Assembly (NCBI RefSeq): GCF_028532485.1
Contig: NZ_CP116942.1
Location: forward strand, 2,914,001 to 2,978,000
DNA from: Iamia majanohamensis
GTDB taxonomy: Bacteria; Actinomycetota; Acidimicrobiia; Acidimicrobiales; Iamiaceae
DNA: 64,000 bases
Direction: 5' to 3'
Shown in pieces: positions 47,056 to 55,074 of this stretch. Within the stretch, counting starts at the first letter, position 1; the number at the start of each line of letters is the position of its first letter. Under the pieces are notes generated by a model. It saw only the letters and a list, made by a program, of their open reading frames with translations, had not been told where the DNA came from and did no database searches. Made by a program: the position numbers and the translations under genes.

Positions 47056-48468
47056 TCAGGCCAGGCCGGCGGCCGACACGGCGTCGGGGCGGGTCCGTCG
47101 CCGCCCCACCGGGACCTCGGCCAGGGCGGCCTGCACCGCGGCGACGGTGCCGGCCACGTCGTCGGGCACCACGCCGTCGACCACGCCCAGGCCCCGCAGG
47201 GCACCACTTGTGAGCGCCAGCTGGTCGGCGACGGCGGCGGCCTGGCCCGCATCCCGCCGGAGGATGGCCGCCGCCCCCTCGGGTGCGATCACCGAGAAGG
47301 TGGCGTGCTCCTGGATGAGCAGCGTGTCGGCCCAGGCCAGGGCCAGCGCCCCGCCACTGCCCCCCTCCCCCACGCACACGGCGAGGGTCGGCACCCCGAC
47401 GGCGTCCATGGCCGCGAAGGTCTCGGCGATCTCCCGGGCGATGCCCCCGTTCTCGCTCTCGGGGCCGGGGTCGGCGCCCGGCGTGTCGACCAGGGCGACG
47501 AGCGGGCGACCGAGCCGGCCGGCCAGGGCCACGGCCCGACGGGCCTGGCGGAAGGCCCCGGGGCCGGGGCGGCCGTCGCCAGCGTGGCGGTCCGAGGCCA
47601 CCACCACGACCTCGCGGCCGTCGACCCGGGCCAGGGCGGTGCGGACGGTGGGGTCGGGTGCGGCCAGGTCGAGCCAGGAGTCGCAGAGGACGGCGGCCAC
47701 GTCGATGCCGCTGGGCCGGTCCGGCCGCCGGGCGGCCACGACCTCGGCCCAGGCCCCGTCGACGGGGTCGTCGACGTCGGCGGCGTCGTCACCGCCCGGC
47801 GCGGGGACGAGGCGCCGGCTCGGCAGGGGCCGCACCTCGCGCCCGAGGGCGGTCGCCACCCAGGGATCGACGGCCTCGGGCGGCGCCACCGCGTCGACCA
47901 GGCCGGCGGCGAGGGCCGCCTCGGCGGTGTGGGACCGTCCGTCCACCACCTCGCCGGTGGTGCCCTCGACGACCCGGGGGCCGGCGAAGCCGATGGTCGC
48001 CCCGGCCTCGGCGACGCGGACGTCGCACAGCGAGGCGTAGGAGGCGAGGACGCCGCCGGTGGTCGGGTCGCCCAGCACGGCCACCGACAGGAGGCCGGCG
48101 GCACCGTGGCGACGGACCGCGGCGGCCGTCCGTCCCAGCTGGAGCAGCGACGCCATGCCCTCCTGCATGCGGGCCCCGCCGGAGCGGGTCACGCACACGA
48201 CCGGGAGCCCCAGCTCGACGGCCCGGTCGAAGGCCCGGACGACCCGCTCGCCGTGGACCACCCCCATGGACCCGCCGAGGACGTCGAAGCAGGCCTCGAC
48301 CCGGACGTGATCACCGACCCGGCCGGTGCGCACCGACTCGCCGTCGAGGCGGCCCAGCCGCTCGGCGTAGCCCGGGGCGCGCAGCGGGTCGGCGCTGCGC
48401 AGGTCGAGGTCCCACTCCTCCTCCCACCGTTCGTGCTCCACCGGCAGAGCCTGCCCCGCCGCGGCCAC
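47056..48468 (-). CDS. Acyl-CoA carboxylase carboxyltransferase (fused beta/alpha halves)
   Basis: 470-aa crotonase-fold carboxyltransferase with both halves in one chain, similar to mycobacterial AccD3-type proteins. The N-terminal half has VTRSGGARMQEGM and GDPTTGGVLASYA. The C-terminal half has VDTPGADPGPESENGGIAREIAE and GEGGSGGALALAWAD. It should transfer CO2 from biotin to acetyl- or propionyl-CoA, but no biotin carboxylase gene lies nearby and no N-terminal zinc ribbon is seen. GTG 48468 is the upstream start; GTG 48441, nine codons on, has a better upstream purine run. Confidence 0.87.
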   Translation of the reverse strand: MAAAGQALPVEHERWEEEWDLDLRSADPLRAPGYAERLGRLDGESVRTGRVGDHVRVEACFDVLGGSMGVVHGERVVRAFDRAVELGLPVVCVTRSGGARMQEGMASLLQLGRTAAAVRRHGAAGLLSVAVLGDPTTGGVLASYASLCDVRVAEAGATIGFAGPRVVEGTTGEVVDGRSHTAEAALAAGLVDAVAPPEAVDPWVATALGREVRPLPSRRLVPAPGGDDAADVDDPVDGAWAEVVAARRPDRPSGIDVAAVLCDSWLDLAAPDPTVRTALARVDGREVVVVASDRHAGDGRPGPGAFRQARRAVALAGRLGRPLVALVDTPGADPGPESENGGIAREIAETFAAMDAVGVPTLAVCVGEGGSGGALALAWADTLLIQEHATFSVIAPEGAAAILRRDAGQAAAVADQLALTSGALRGLGVVDGVVPDDVAGTVAAVQAALAEVPVGRRRTRPDAVSAAGLA

Positions 48469-48491
48469 CCGGCCAAGCCGGGCGGTGGGGC

Positions 48492-49604
48492 TCAGGGGGC
48501 CGTGGGCTGGGGGGCGACGAGGCGCACCGCGACCTCGTTGGCCAGCAGGCGCCCTCGCCGGGTGAGCACCAGACGGTCACCGACCTGCTCGACGATGCCG
48601 GCCAGGGCCTCCCTGTCGTCGACCGGGAGGGCCGAGAGGGGCACCCCGGCGCGGGTGCGCAGCGACAGCTGGAGGGCCTCGAGCGCCCGGGCGTCGGGGT
48701 CGAGGCGCTCCGAGCCCGCCACCGGGTCGGTGCCGCCCTCGATGGCGGCCAGGTAGCGCTCCGGCGTCCGCCCGTGCCAGTAGCGCACGCCGTCGCGGTG
48801 GCCGTGGGCCGCGCAGCCGAGGGCGACGTAGTCCCCCATCGTCCAGTAGAGGAGGTTGTGCCGGCACCGGTGCCCGGGCCGGGCCCAGCTGGAGATCTCG
48901 TACCAGTCGTACCCGGCCGCCTCCAGCAGGTCGGCGACCACCTCGTCCTTGTCGGCCTGGTCGTCATCGCTGGGGTGGCGGGCCACGTCGTCCCAGAGCG
49001 GGGTGCCGGCCTCGACGGTGAGGGCGTAGGCGCTCACGTGGTCGGGGGCCAAGGCGACCACGTCGGTCACGGTGCGACGCCAGTCGTCGACCGTCTCCCC
49101 GGCGGCGCCGTGGATCAGGTCGAGGCTCACGGCCAGGCCCGCCCGCCGGGCGGCGGAAACGGCCGGGGCCACGGCCTCGGCCGGGTGCCGCCGGCCGAGG
49201 GCGGCGAGCACGTGGGGCACCGTCGACTGCACGCCGATGGACGCCCGGGTGACGCCACCGGCCGCGTAGGTGGTGGCCAGGGCGTCGTCGAGGTCCTCGG
49301 GGTTGCACTCCACGGTGACCTCGGCCCCGTCGACCAGCGGCAGCTCGGCCAGCACCGCGAGGAGGGCGTCGGGGTCGACCCGCGAGGGCGTGCCGCCGCC
49401 GACGAAGGCGGAGGTGACCGGCGGCAGGCCGGGGGCGAGGGCGGCGGCGTGGCGGCGGCAGGCCTCCAGGTAGCGGGCGGCCAGCGCGTCGCGGTCGGTC
49501 CAGGTGGCGAAGGCGCAGTAGTCGCAGCGGTGCCGGCAGAACGGCACGTGCAGGTACGCGCCAAAGGGCGCGGTCCCCCCGCCGGCGGGCGGGGCGGCGC
49601 TCAG
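48492..49604 (-). CDS. hemW: HemW-type radical SAM protein (heme chaperone)
   Basis: About 370 aa. The N-terminal YLHVPFCRHRCDYCAF contains the CX3CX2C cluster motif without the extra residues of true HemN. Further marks are SAFVGGGTPS, ECNPEDLDD, and C-terminal RHNLLYW. HemW binds heme and delivers it to respiratory enzymes. No ATG, GTG or TTG precedes the radical SAM core in this frame for many codons. A CTG at 49604 overlaps the BldD-like stop as CTGA, and I take it as the start. It is translated in a run with the BldD-like gene. Confidence 0.9.
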   Translation of the reverse strand: MSAAPPAGGGTAPFGAYLHVPFCRHRCDYCAFATWTDRDALAARYLEACRRHAAALAPGLPPVTSAFVGGGTPSRVDPDALLAVLAELPLVDGAEVTVECNPEDLDDALATTYAAGGVTRASIGVQSTVPHVLAALGRRHPAEAVAPAVSAARRAGLAVSLDLIHGAAGETVDDWRRTVTDVVALAPDHVSAYALTVEAGTPLWDDVARHPSDDDQADKDEVVADLLEAAGYDWYEISSWARPGHRCRHNLLYWTMGDYVALGCAAHGHRDGVRYWHGRTPERYLAAIEGGTDPVAGSERLDPDARALEALQLSLRTRAGVPLSALPVDDREALAGIVEQVGDRLVLTRRGRLLANEVAVRLVAPQPTAP

Positions 49605-50128
49605 CGGACCAGCGACAGGCCGAGCTCGTCGAGGCGCTTGACCGCGCCGTCCTCGGTGGTGTCGAGGATGCAGGCGATGGCCCGCAGGTCGTCGCGGCGG
49701 ATGGTGAGGACCCGGCCGTTGAAGTCCTGGCGCTGGACCTGGATCATCGTGAGGTAGCGGGTCAGCATCTCCGAGGCCACGCCCGAGAGGGCGTCGAGCC
49801 GGGTGAGGTCGAGGACGATGCGGCGGTCCTCGGGCACCGGGACGGTGAGGTCGAGGACCTCCTCGTCGGCGCTGCGCTCTCGCGGCAGCAGCTGGTCGAC
49901 GGGCACGTTGTAGAAGCGGGCCAGGCGCTGGAGGCGGGGCACCGAGATGGCCCGCTCGCCGCGCTCGTAGGCCCCGAGCACCGAGGCCTTGAACTCCTGG
50001 CCCGAGCTCTCCTCCGCGTCCTGCAGCGAGAGGCCCTTCTGGCGCCGGATCGACCGCAGGCGCTCGCCGACCTTGCGGCCGTAGAGGGCGGTCGCCTCGT
50101 CGTCGATCTCGCTGTCGATGATGCTCAA
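49601..50128 (-). CDS. BldD-like transcriptional regulator with c-di-GMP signature
   Basis: 175 aa, colinear with Streptomyces BldD. The N-terminal XRE helix-turn-helix (VGERLRSIRRQKGLSLQDAEESSGQEFKASVLGAYERG) is followed by a C-terminal domain. RQDFNGRVLTIRRDD in this domain fits BldD's c-di-GMP motif RXD-X8-RXXD. In Streptomyces, tetrameric c-di-GMP lets two BldD bind DNA and hold back development. TTG 50128 has GGGAGA 7 nt upstream and fits the family start. The regulator lies 2.6 kb from the Tad pilus locus end, an attractive but untested target. Confidence 0.9.
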   Translation of the reverse strand: MSIIDSEIDDEATALYGRKVGERLRSIRRQKGLSLQDAEESSGQEFKASVLGAYERGERAISVPRLQRLARFYNVPVDQLLPRERSADEEVLDLTVPVPEDRRIVLDLTRLDALSGVASEMLTRYLTMIQVQRQDFNGRVLTIRRDDLRAIACILDTTEDGAVKRLDELGLSLVR

Positions 50129-50193
50129 CGCTGTCTCCCTGGTGTGCGAGGGGCGCCGCGGGCGGCGCCGGGCGGGTCCACACCTCACCCCCG

Positions 50194-50199
50194 AGGGTA
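50194..50199 (-). promoter_or_regulatory. -10 element of BldD-like gene
   Basis: Minus-strand TACCCT gives a leader of about 60 nt. Two ACCACACT words upstream (50224-50231 and 50251-50258) could be regulator half-sites. Confidence 0.35.
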
Positions 50200-50262
50200 G
50201 AGGGGGTGCGAGGCCCGCAGTGCGACCACACTACGTCGTCAGCACCGCCCGAGCAACCACAC

Positions 50263-50985
50263 TCAGTGCTGGTCCTCCGGGGGCGCCACGGAGCGTCCCG
50301 GGGCGACGACCCCGGCCCGCAGCGCCGTGAGCAGGGCTCCGGCCGCCACCGCGGCCGTCTCGGCCCGGAGCACGGTGGGTCCGAGGGCCACCACCGCGGG
50401 GGCGGACGACAGCTCGTCGTCGGACCAGCCCCCCTCCGGGCCCACCAGCAGCGCGGGCCCGAGCCGGGGCGGGTCGCCGCCGGGGTGGGCCAGGGCCACG
50501 CCGGCCGGGTGGGCCCGGGCCGCGTCCACGCCGACCCCGGTGCGCAGCACCGGGAGGGTGCACCGTCGGCTCTGCATGGCCGCCTCGCGGGCGACCCGCG
50601 CCAGGCGCTCGCGGTGGCGCTCGGCCCGCTCCCCCTCCCAGCGGACCACCGACCGGTCGGCCACCAGGAGCCAGATCTCGTCCACGCCCAGCTCGGTCAG
50701 CTTCTGCACCGCCCACTCCGGGCGCTGGCCCTTGACCGGGGCCAGCGCGACCACGACGGGGGGGCCGGGGGCGCCCTCCTCCTCGATGGCGCCGTCGGGC
50801 TCGGGGCGGTCGCCGAAGCGGGCCGGGCGCCAGCGGCCGGCGCCGTCTGAGAGCGTGAGGGGGTCGCCGGGGCGCAGGCGGAGCGACCGGGCCAGGTGGT
50901 GGTGGTCGTCGTCGTCGAGCTCGGGGCGCTCGAGGTCGGCGACGAAGACGTGCGGTCCCCGCCCCCGGGGCGGCACCGGCGCCAC
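50263..50985 (-). CDS. rsmE: 16S rRNA m3U1498 methyltransferase RsmE
   Basis: 240-aa SPOUT methyltransferase. The N-terminal PUA-like domain (HHHLARSLRLRPGDPLTLSDG) is followed by the knotted domain: ALAPVKGQRPEWAVQKLTELGVDEIWL, ERHRERLARVAREAAMQSRR, and the SAM loop LLVGPEGGWSDDEL ... LGPTVLRAETAA. It modifies U1498 of 16S rRNA. The GTG start lies 3 nt after dnaJ, giving the conserved hrcA-dnaJ-rsmE order. Confidence 0.95.
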   Translation of the reverse strand: MAPVPPRGRGPHVFVADLERPELDDDDHHHLARSLRLRPGDPLTLSDGAGRWRPARFGDRPEPDGAIEEEGAPGPPVVVALAPVKGQRPEWAVQKLTELGVDEIWLLVADRSVVRWEGERAERHRERLARVAREAAMQSRRCTLPVLRTGVGVDAARAHPAGVALAHPGGDPPRLGPALLVGPEGGWSDDELSSAPAVVALGPTVLRAETAAVAAGALLTALRAGVVAPGRSVAPPEDQH

Positions 50986-50988
50986 CGG

Positions 50989-52110
50989 CTACTTGAAGGC
51001 GGAGCGGATCTTGGACATGAACCCGGCATCGGGGTCGGCGACCTCCTCGCCCCGCAGGACGGCCAGCTCCCGGAGCAGGCGGTCCTGCTCCTCGTCGACA
51101 TCGGTGGGGACGTCGACGACGACGCGGACCACGAGGTCGCCCCGGCCGCGTCCCCGCACGTGGGGGACGCCCTTGCCCCGCAGCTTGAACACCCGGCCGG
51201 GCTGGGTCCCCCGGGGGACGACGATGGTCTCCGGGCCGTCGAGCGTCTCCAGCTCGATGCTGACGCCGAGGGCGGCCTGGGTGACGCCCACGTGCAGCTC
51301 GTGGACGATGGTGTCGCCGTCGCGGGTGAACTGCGGGTGGTCGGCCACGCGCAGGTGCACGTAGAGGTCGCCGGCCGGGCCGCCCCGGGGCCCGGCCGGC
51401 CCGTAGCCGGGAAGACGCAGGGTGGAGCCGTCGTCGACGCCCGGCGGGATGTCGACGGTGTAGGTGCGCTCGATCGGGCGGCGGCCCTCGCCCCGGCAGT
51501 CGGGGCACGGGGAGTCGACGACCTGGCCCAGGCCGCTGCACGCGGGGCACGGCCGGGCCGTGACCATCTGGCCCAGCATCGACTGGCGCACCTGGCGCAC
51601 CTGGCCGGCGCCGCCGCAGGTGCCGCAGGTCGAGGGGCTGGTGCCGGGGGCCGCGCCGGTGGCCTCGCAGGTGTCGCAGGGGGCCGGCATGGTGGCCATC
51701 ACGGGCGTCTTGGCCCCGAACACGGCCTGCTCGAAGGTGAGGTCGACCACGACCTCGACGTCGCCGCCCTGGGGCGGCCCGGCCCGCCGGCCGGCACCCC
51801 CGAAGCCGCCCCCGCCGGCGCCGCCGAAGAAGGCGTCGAAGATGTCGCCCAGCCCGGCCCCGCCGAAGGGGTCACCGCCACCGCCCCCGCCGGGCGAGTC
51901 GGTGCCGAAGGTGTCGTAGCGCTGGCGCCGATCGGGGTCCGACAGCACCTCGTAGGCCCGGGACACCTCCTTGAACCGCGCCGCCGACTCGGGGTCGCCG
52001 GGGTTGGCGTCGGGGTGGTGCTCCCGGGCCAGGCGCCGGTACGCCTTCTTGATCTCGTCACCGGTGGCGGTGCGGGCCACGCCGAGCGTGGCGTAGAGGT
52101 CATCGGCCAT
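50989..52110 (-). CDS. dnaJ: Chaperone protein DnaJ
   Basis: 373-aa type I DnaJ. The J domain has REHHPDANPG with the HPD that stimulates DnaK. A Gly/Phe-rich region (about residues 75-110) precedes four zinc-finger repeats: CDTCEATG, CGTCGGAG, CPACSGLG and CPDCRGEG. Substrate-binding beta domains and a C-terminal dimerisation tail follow. It is downstream of hrcA in one operon and so under HrcA/CIRCE control. No dnaK or grpE is adjacent; actinobacteria often keep a second dnaJ with those. Confidence 0.97.
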   Translation of the reverse strand: MADDLYATLGVARTATGDEIKKAYRRLAREHHPDANPGDPESAARFKEVSRAYEVLSDPDRRQRYDTFGTDSPGGGGGGDPFGGAGLGDIFDAFFGGAGGGGFGGAGRRAGPPQGGDVEVVVDLTFEQAVFGAKTPVMATMPAPCDTCEATGAAPGTSPSTCGTCGGAGQVRQVRQSMLGQMVTARPCPACSGLGQVVDSPCPDCRGEGRRPIERTYTVDIPPGVDDGSTLRLPGYGPAGPRGGPAGDLYVHLRVADHPQFTRDGDTIVHELHVGVTQAALGVSIELETLDGPETIVVPRGTQPGRVFKLRGKGVPHVRGRGRGDLVVRVVVDVPTDVDEEQDRLLRELAVLRGEEVADPDAGFMSKIRSAFK

Positions 52111-52194
52111 GGCGGGCGGTCTCTCCGGGGAGGGGGGCGGCGGCCGGGCGGGCGGACCCGGCGGGGGGCGTGCGGGGGACGGCGGCGGGCACGG

Positions 52195-53211
52195 TCAGCC
52201 CTCGCTCAGGCGGCGGCCCAGGCGCTGGCCCACGACCGCCACCGCGGCCAGGGCCTGGGCGTAGTCCATGCGGGTGGGGCCGAGCACGCCGACGCTGCCG
52301 ACGGGCTCGCCCTCGATCTCGTAGGGGGCCACGACCAGGGCGCACTCGGCCAGCGGGGCCATGCCGGTCTCGGCCCCGATGGCGACCTGGAGGCCGCGGT
52401 CGAGGACGTCGCGCAGCAGGGTGACGACCACGAGCTGCTGCTCGAGGAGCCCCAGCACCTCGCGCACGGTCTCCACCGCCTCGAAGGCGCCGGCCATGCG
52501 GTCGGTGCCCCCGACGTAGAGGTGGTCGCCGTCGGGGCCGTCCTCGGCCGCCCGCGAGGCGGCGGCCACCGCGGCGAGGACGCCCTCGGAGGTGGCCGGG
52601 TCGGCCGGGGCCGGGACGGTGGCCAGCTCCGAGAGGTGCTGGCCGACGAGGTGCTCGCGAAGGTGGGCCTCGGCCGCGGCCAGGTCGGCGTCGGTGGGGT
52701 CGTCGACCGCGCCGCCGAGCTCGACCGTGGCCTTCTCGACGGCCCCGTTGGAGAGCACGACGACCAGGAGGGCCAGGCGGGGCGTGAGGCCGACGAGCTG
52801 GACGGACCGGACCACGGCTGCGTGCTGGGGCGGGCCGGTCACGACCGCGGCGGTGCCGGTGAGCCCGGAGAGCAGGCGGGAGGTGTCGGCCAGCATGCGC
52901 TCGAGCTCGCCGTGGGTGCGGTCGAAGAACGACCGGACCTGCTGGGCCGAGGACCGGTCGAGGCTGGTGCGCCCGGTCAGGTGGTCGACGTAGTAGCGGT
53001 AGCCGGCGTCGGTGGGGATGCGCCCGGCGCTGGTGTGGGGCTGGGCCAGGTAGCCCTCGGCCTCGAGGGTCGCCATGTCGTTGCGCACCGTGGCCGGCGA
53101 GACCGCCACCTCGGGCGCAGCCGCGACGTGGCCCGAGCCGACCGGCTGGGCCGTGTGGATGTACTCCTCCACCACGGCCCGCAGGATGGATGCCTTGCGG
53201 TCGTCGAGCAT
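52195..53211 (-). CDS. hrcA: Heat-inducible transcription repressor HrcA
   Basis: 338-aa repressor of class I heat-shock genes. The winged-helix N-terminus (LDDRKASILRAVVEEYIHTAQPVGSGHVA, SPATVRNDMATLEAEGYL) precedes the GAF-like dimerisation domain. It is checked by GroEL folding and binds CIRCE. A CIRCE element lies at 53261-53285 in its own promoter, so it is autoregulated. ATG 53211 matches the family start. The downstream genes dnaJ and rsmE are probably transcribed with it. Confidence 0.96.
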   Translation of the reverse strand: MLDDRKASILRAVVEEYIHTAQPVGSGHVAAAPEVAVSPATVRNDMATLEAEGYLAQPHTSAGRIPTDAGYRYYVDHLTGRTSLDRSSAQQVRSFFDRTHGELERMLADTSRLLSGLTGTAAVVTGPPQHAAVVRSVQLVGLTPRLALLVVVLSNGAVEKATVELGGAVDDPTDADLAAAEAHLREHLVGQHLSELATVPAPADPATSEGVLAAVAAASRAAEDGPDGDHLYVGGTDRMAGAFEAVETVREVLGLLEQQLVVVTLLRDVLDRGLQVAIGAETGMAPLAECALVVAPYEIEGEPVGSVGVLGPTRMDYAQALAAVAVVGQRLGRRLSEG

Positions 53212-53260
53212 GGTCCGGTGCGCCGCCCGGGTCGGGGACGGCCGGGAGGCCGGGGCGACG

Positions 53261-53285
53261 TAGCACTCCAGCCTACCGAGTGCTG
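53261..53285. promoter_or_regulatory. CIRCE operator (HrcA binding site) with embedded -10
   Basis: TAGCACTC, 9-nt spacer, GAGTGCTG: this keeps the CIRCE half-sites and the canonical spacing. The minus-strand hexamer TAGGCT (53270-53275) lies inside the spacer, so HrcA binding would cover the -10 of the hrcA-dnaJ operon. Confidence 0.88.
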
Positions 53286-53348
53286 GCGCCCCGGCACCGG
53301 TGCCCGCCGCCCCGCCCCGCCCCGCGCCTCCCGCAGCTTCGTACGGAT

Positions 53349-53442
53349 CCCCGCCACATGCGGCGGACTGCGTCCAAGGTCCAGAGCCCCGTCCTCGACC
53401 TTGGACGGACCCCCGCCACATGCGGCGGACTGCGTCCAAGGT
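53349..53442. repeat. Tandem palindromic repeats, family A (3' of photolyase)
   Basis: A 32-bp unit starting CCCCGCCACATGCGGCGG and ending GTCCAAGGT occurs exactly at 53349-53380 and 53411-53442, period 62. CCTTGGACG just before copy 2 and CGTCCAAGG inside it form a perfect 9-bp stem around an inner CCGC/GCGG stem. The 53286-53462 gap holds nothing else visible. Confidence 0.75.
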
Positions 53443-53462
53443 TCGGGGGGCGGACGCGGCGG

Positions 53463-54836
53463 TCAGCCCTTGCCGGTGGCGGCCCGCCAGCGGCGGAGGG
53501 CCTCCTCCCGCTCCTCCTTGTGGTCGACCATCGGCTCCGGGTAGTCCGACGCGGCACCGGAGAACAGGTCGTCGCCGGCCGCGGCGGGCTGGTGGACGGC
53601 CTTGCCCTCCACGTCGGCCAGCTCGGGCACCCAGCGGCGGATGTAGTCCCCCTGCGGGTCGAAGCGCTCGGACTGGGAGGTGGGGTTGAAGACCCGGAAG
53701 TAGGGGGCGGCGTCGGTGCCGGTGCCCGCCACCCACTGCCAGCCGTGCTGGTTGGAGGCCAGGTCGCCGTCGACCAGGTGGTCCATGAAGTGGCGTGCGC
53801 CGCGGGTCCAGTCGATGTGGAGGTCCTTGACCAGGAACGACCCCACGATCATCCGCAGCCGGTTGTGCATCCAGCCCATGGCTGTGAGCTGGCGCATCCC
53901 GGCGTCGACGATCGGGAAGCCGGTGCGCCCCTCGCACCAGGCGGCGAAGCGCTCGTCGGCCTCGGCCCCCTCGTCGAGCTCGATGCCGGCCATGTCCGGG
54001 TCGAGGCTCTGGCGGGCGGAGTCGGGGTTGTGCAGCAGCACGTCGGCGTAGAAGTCCCGCCAGGCCAGCTCGGTGGCGAAGGTCTCGGACCCCTTACCCC
54101 GGCCCAGGCGGGACAGCACCTGGCGGGGGTGGACGCAGCCGTACTTCAGGTAGGGCGACAGCCGGGAGGTGCCGTCCTTGGCCGGGCGGTCCCGGTCGTC
54201 GGCGTAGGAGTCGACGGGGCCGTCGAGGAAGGCCGACAGGCGGCGCTTGGCGGCCTCCTCCCCCGGCGTGGGCAGGTCGGCCGAGGTGGACGGGGCCTCG
54301 GGCAGTCCGTCGGAGCGGACGTCGTCGACCCAGCGGACGCCGTGGGGCGCGTCGACGGGGTCGTCCCAGCCCCACGACCGCCAGGCCCGGGAGAACGGGG
54401 TGAACACCTTGTAGGGGGTGTCCGAGCCGGTGAAGATCGACCCCGGCGGCACCGCGTAGGGCGTCCCCACGGGCCGCAGCTCGACGTCGTCCTCGCCCAG
54501 GGCGTCGGCCACCCGCTCGTCGCGGGCCGACCCGTAGGGGCCGCTGTCGCCCGTGACGTACACCGCGTCGGCGCCCGCCTGGCGGGCGACGGCCCGGACG
54601 GCCCGCTCCGGGGAGTCCTTGCGCACCACCAGGGCGCCGTCGGTGCGGTCGTGCAGCTCCGACAGGCAGCCGGCCATGAACCAGCGCCGGTTGGCCCCGG
54701 CCGGGTCCCGCAGGGCGTGGTCGTCGACGAAGAGGGGCACGACCCGGTCGTGCTCCCGGGCCGCCTCGACCAGGGCGGGGTTGTCTGACAGGCGCAGGTC
54801 CCGCCGGAACCACATGACGGCCACCGACTCGCTCAT
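53463..54836 (-). CDS. phr: Deoxyribodipyrimidine photolyase
   Basis: 457-aa class I CPD photolyase/cryptochrome family protein. The N-terminal antenna domain begins VMWFRRDLRLSDNPAL. The FAD domain has LSPYLKYGCVHPRQ, ELAWRDFYADVL, GFPIVDAGMRQLTAMGWMHNRLRMIVGSFLVKDL, and the WQWVAGTGTDAAPYFRVFNP tract, with the conserved tryptophans needed for photoreduction. It repairs cyclobutane pyrimidine dimers using blue light. Both sides of the gene carry two tandem palindromic repeats of different families (A downstream, B upstream), which may mark an inserted cassette. Confidence 0.94.
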   Translation of the reverse strand: MSESVAVMWFRRDLRLSDNPALVEAAREHDRVVPLFVDDHALRDPAGANRRWFMAGCLSELHDRTDGALVVRKDSPERAVRAVARQAGADAVYVTGDSGPYGSARDERVADALGEDDVELRPVGTPYAVPPGSIFTGSDTPYKVFTPFSRAWRSWGWDDPVDAPHGVRWVDDVRSDGLPEAPSTSADLPTPGEEAAKRRLSAFLDGPVDSYADDRDRPAKDGTSRLSPYLKYGCVHPRQVLSRLGRGKGSETFATELAWRDFYADVLLHNPDSARQSLDPDMAGIELDEGAEADERFAAWCEGRTGFPIVDAGMRQLTAMGWMHNRLRMIVGSFLVKDLHIDWTRGARHFMDHLVDGDLASNQHGWQWVAGTGTDAAPYFRVFNPTSQSERFDPQGDYIRRWVPELADVEGKAVHQPAAAGDDLFSGAASDYPEPMVDHKEEREEALRRWRAATGKG

Positions 54837-54929
54837 GGGGCCACCCTGGCCCAGTCGGCGGACGGACGGAGACCCGGAGCACGCATCCCGCACACCTTCC
54901 CCGCCACCCCCCGCCGAACCCTCCCCGCC

Positions 54930-55049
54930 CGAACCTGCGGCAGATGCAGGACACGACCGCCCTCACCTGCCGCAGGAAGCGGATCGCGCCCACCACCGAA
55001 CGAACCTGCGGCAGATGCAGGACAGGACCGCCCTCATCTGCCGCAGGAA
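54930..55049. repeat. Tandem palindromic repeats, family B (5' of photolyase)
   Basis: A 49-bp unit at 54930-54978 and 55001-55049 (period 71, two mismatches) begins CGAACCTGCGGCAG and ends CTGCCGCAGGAA. CCTGCGGCAG/CTGCCGCAGG is a perfect 10-bp stem in each copy. The gap between phr and the next gene contains nothing else clear. Confidence 0.75.
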
Positions 55050-55074
55050 CGACGTCGCGCCCGGAGCCGGCGTC

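Noticed and set aside
53349-55049. CRISPR-like repeats
   Set aside because: Only two copies of each unit, palindromic and with different periods on each side; no cas genes and no array.
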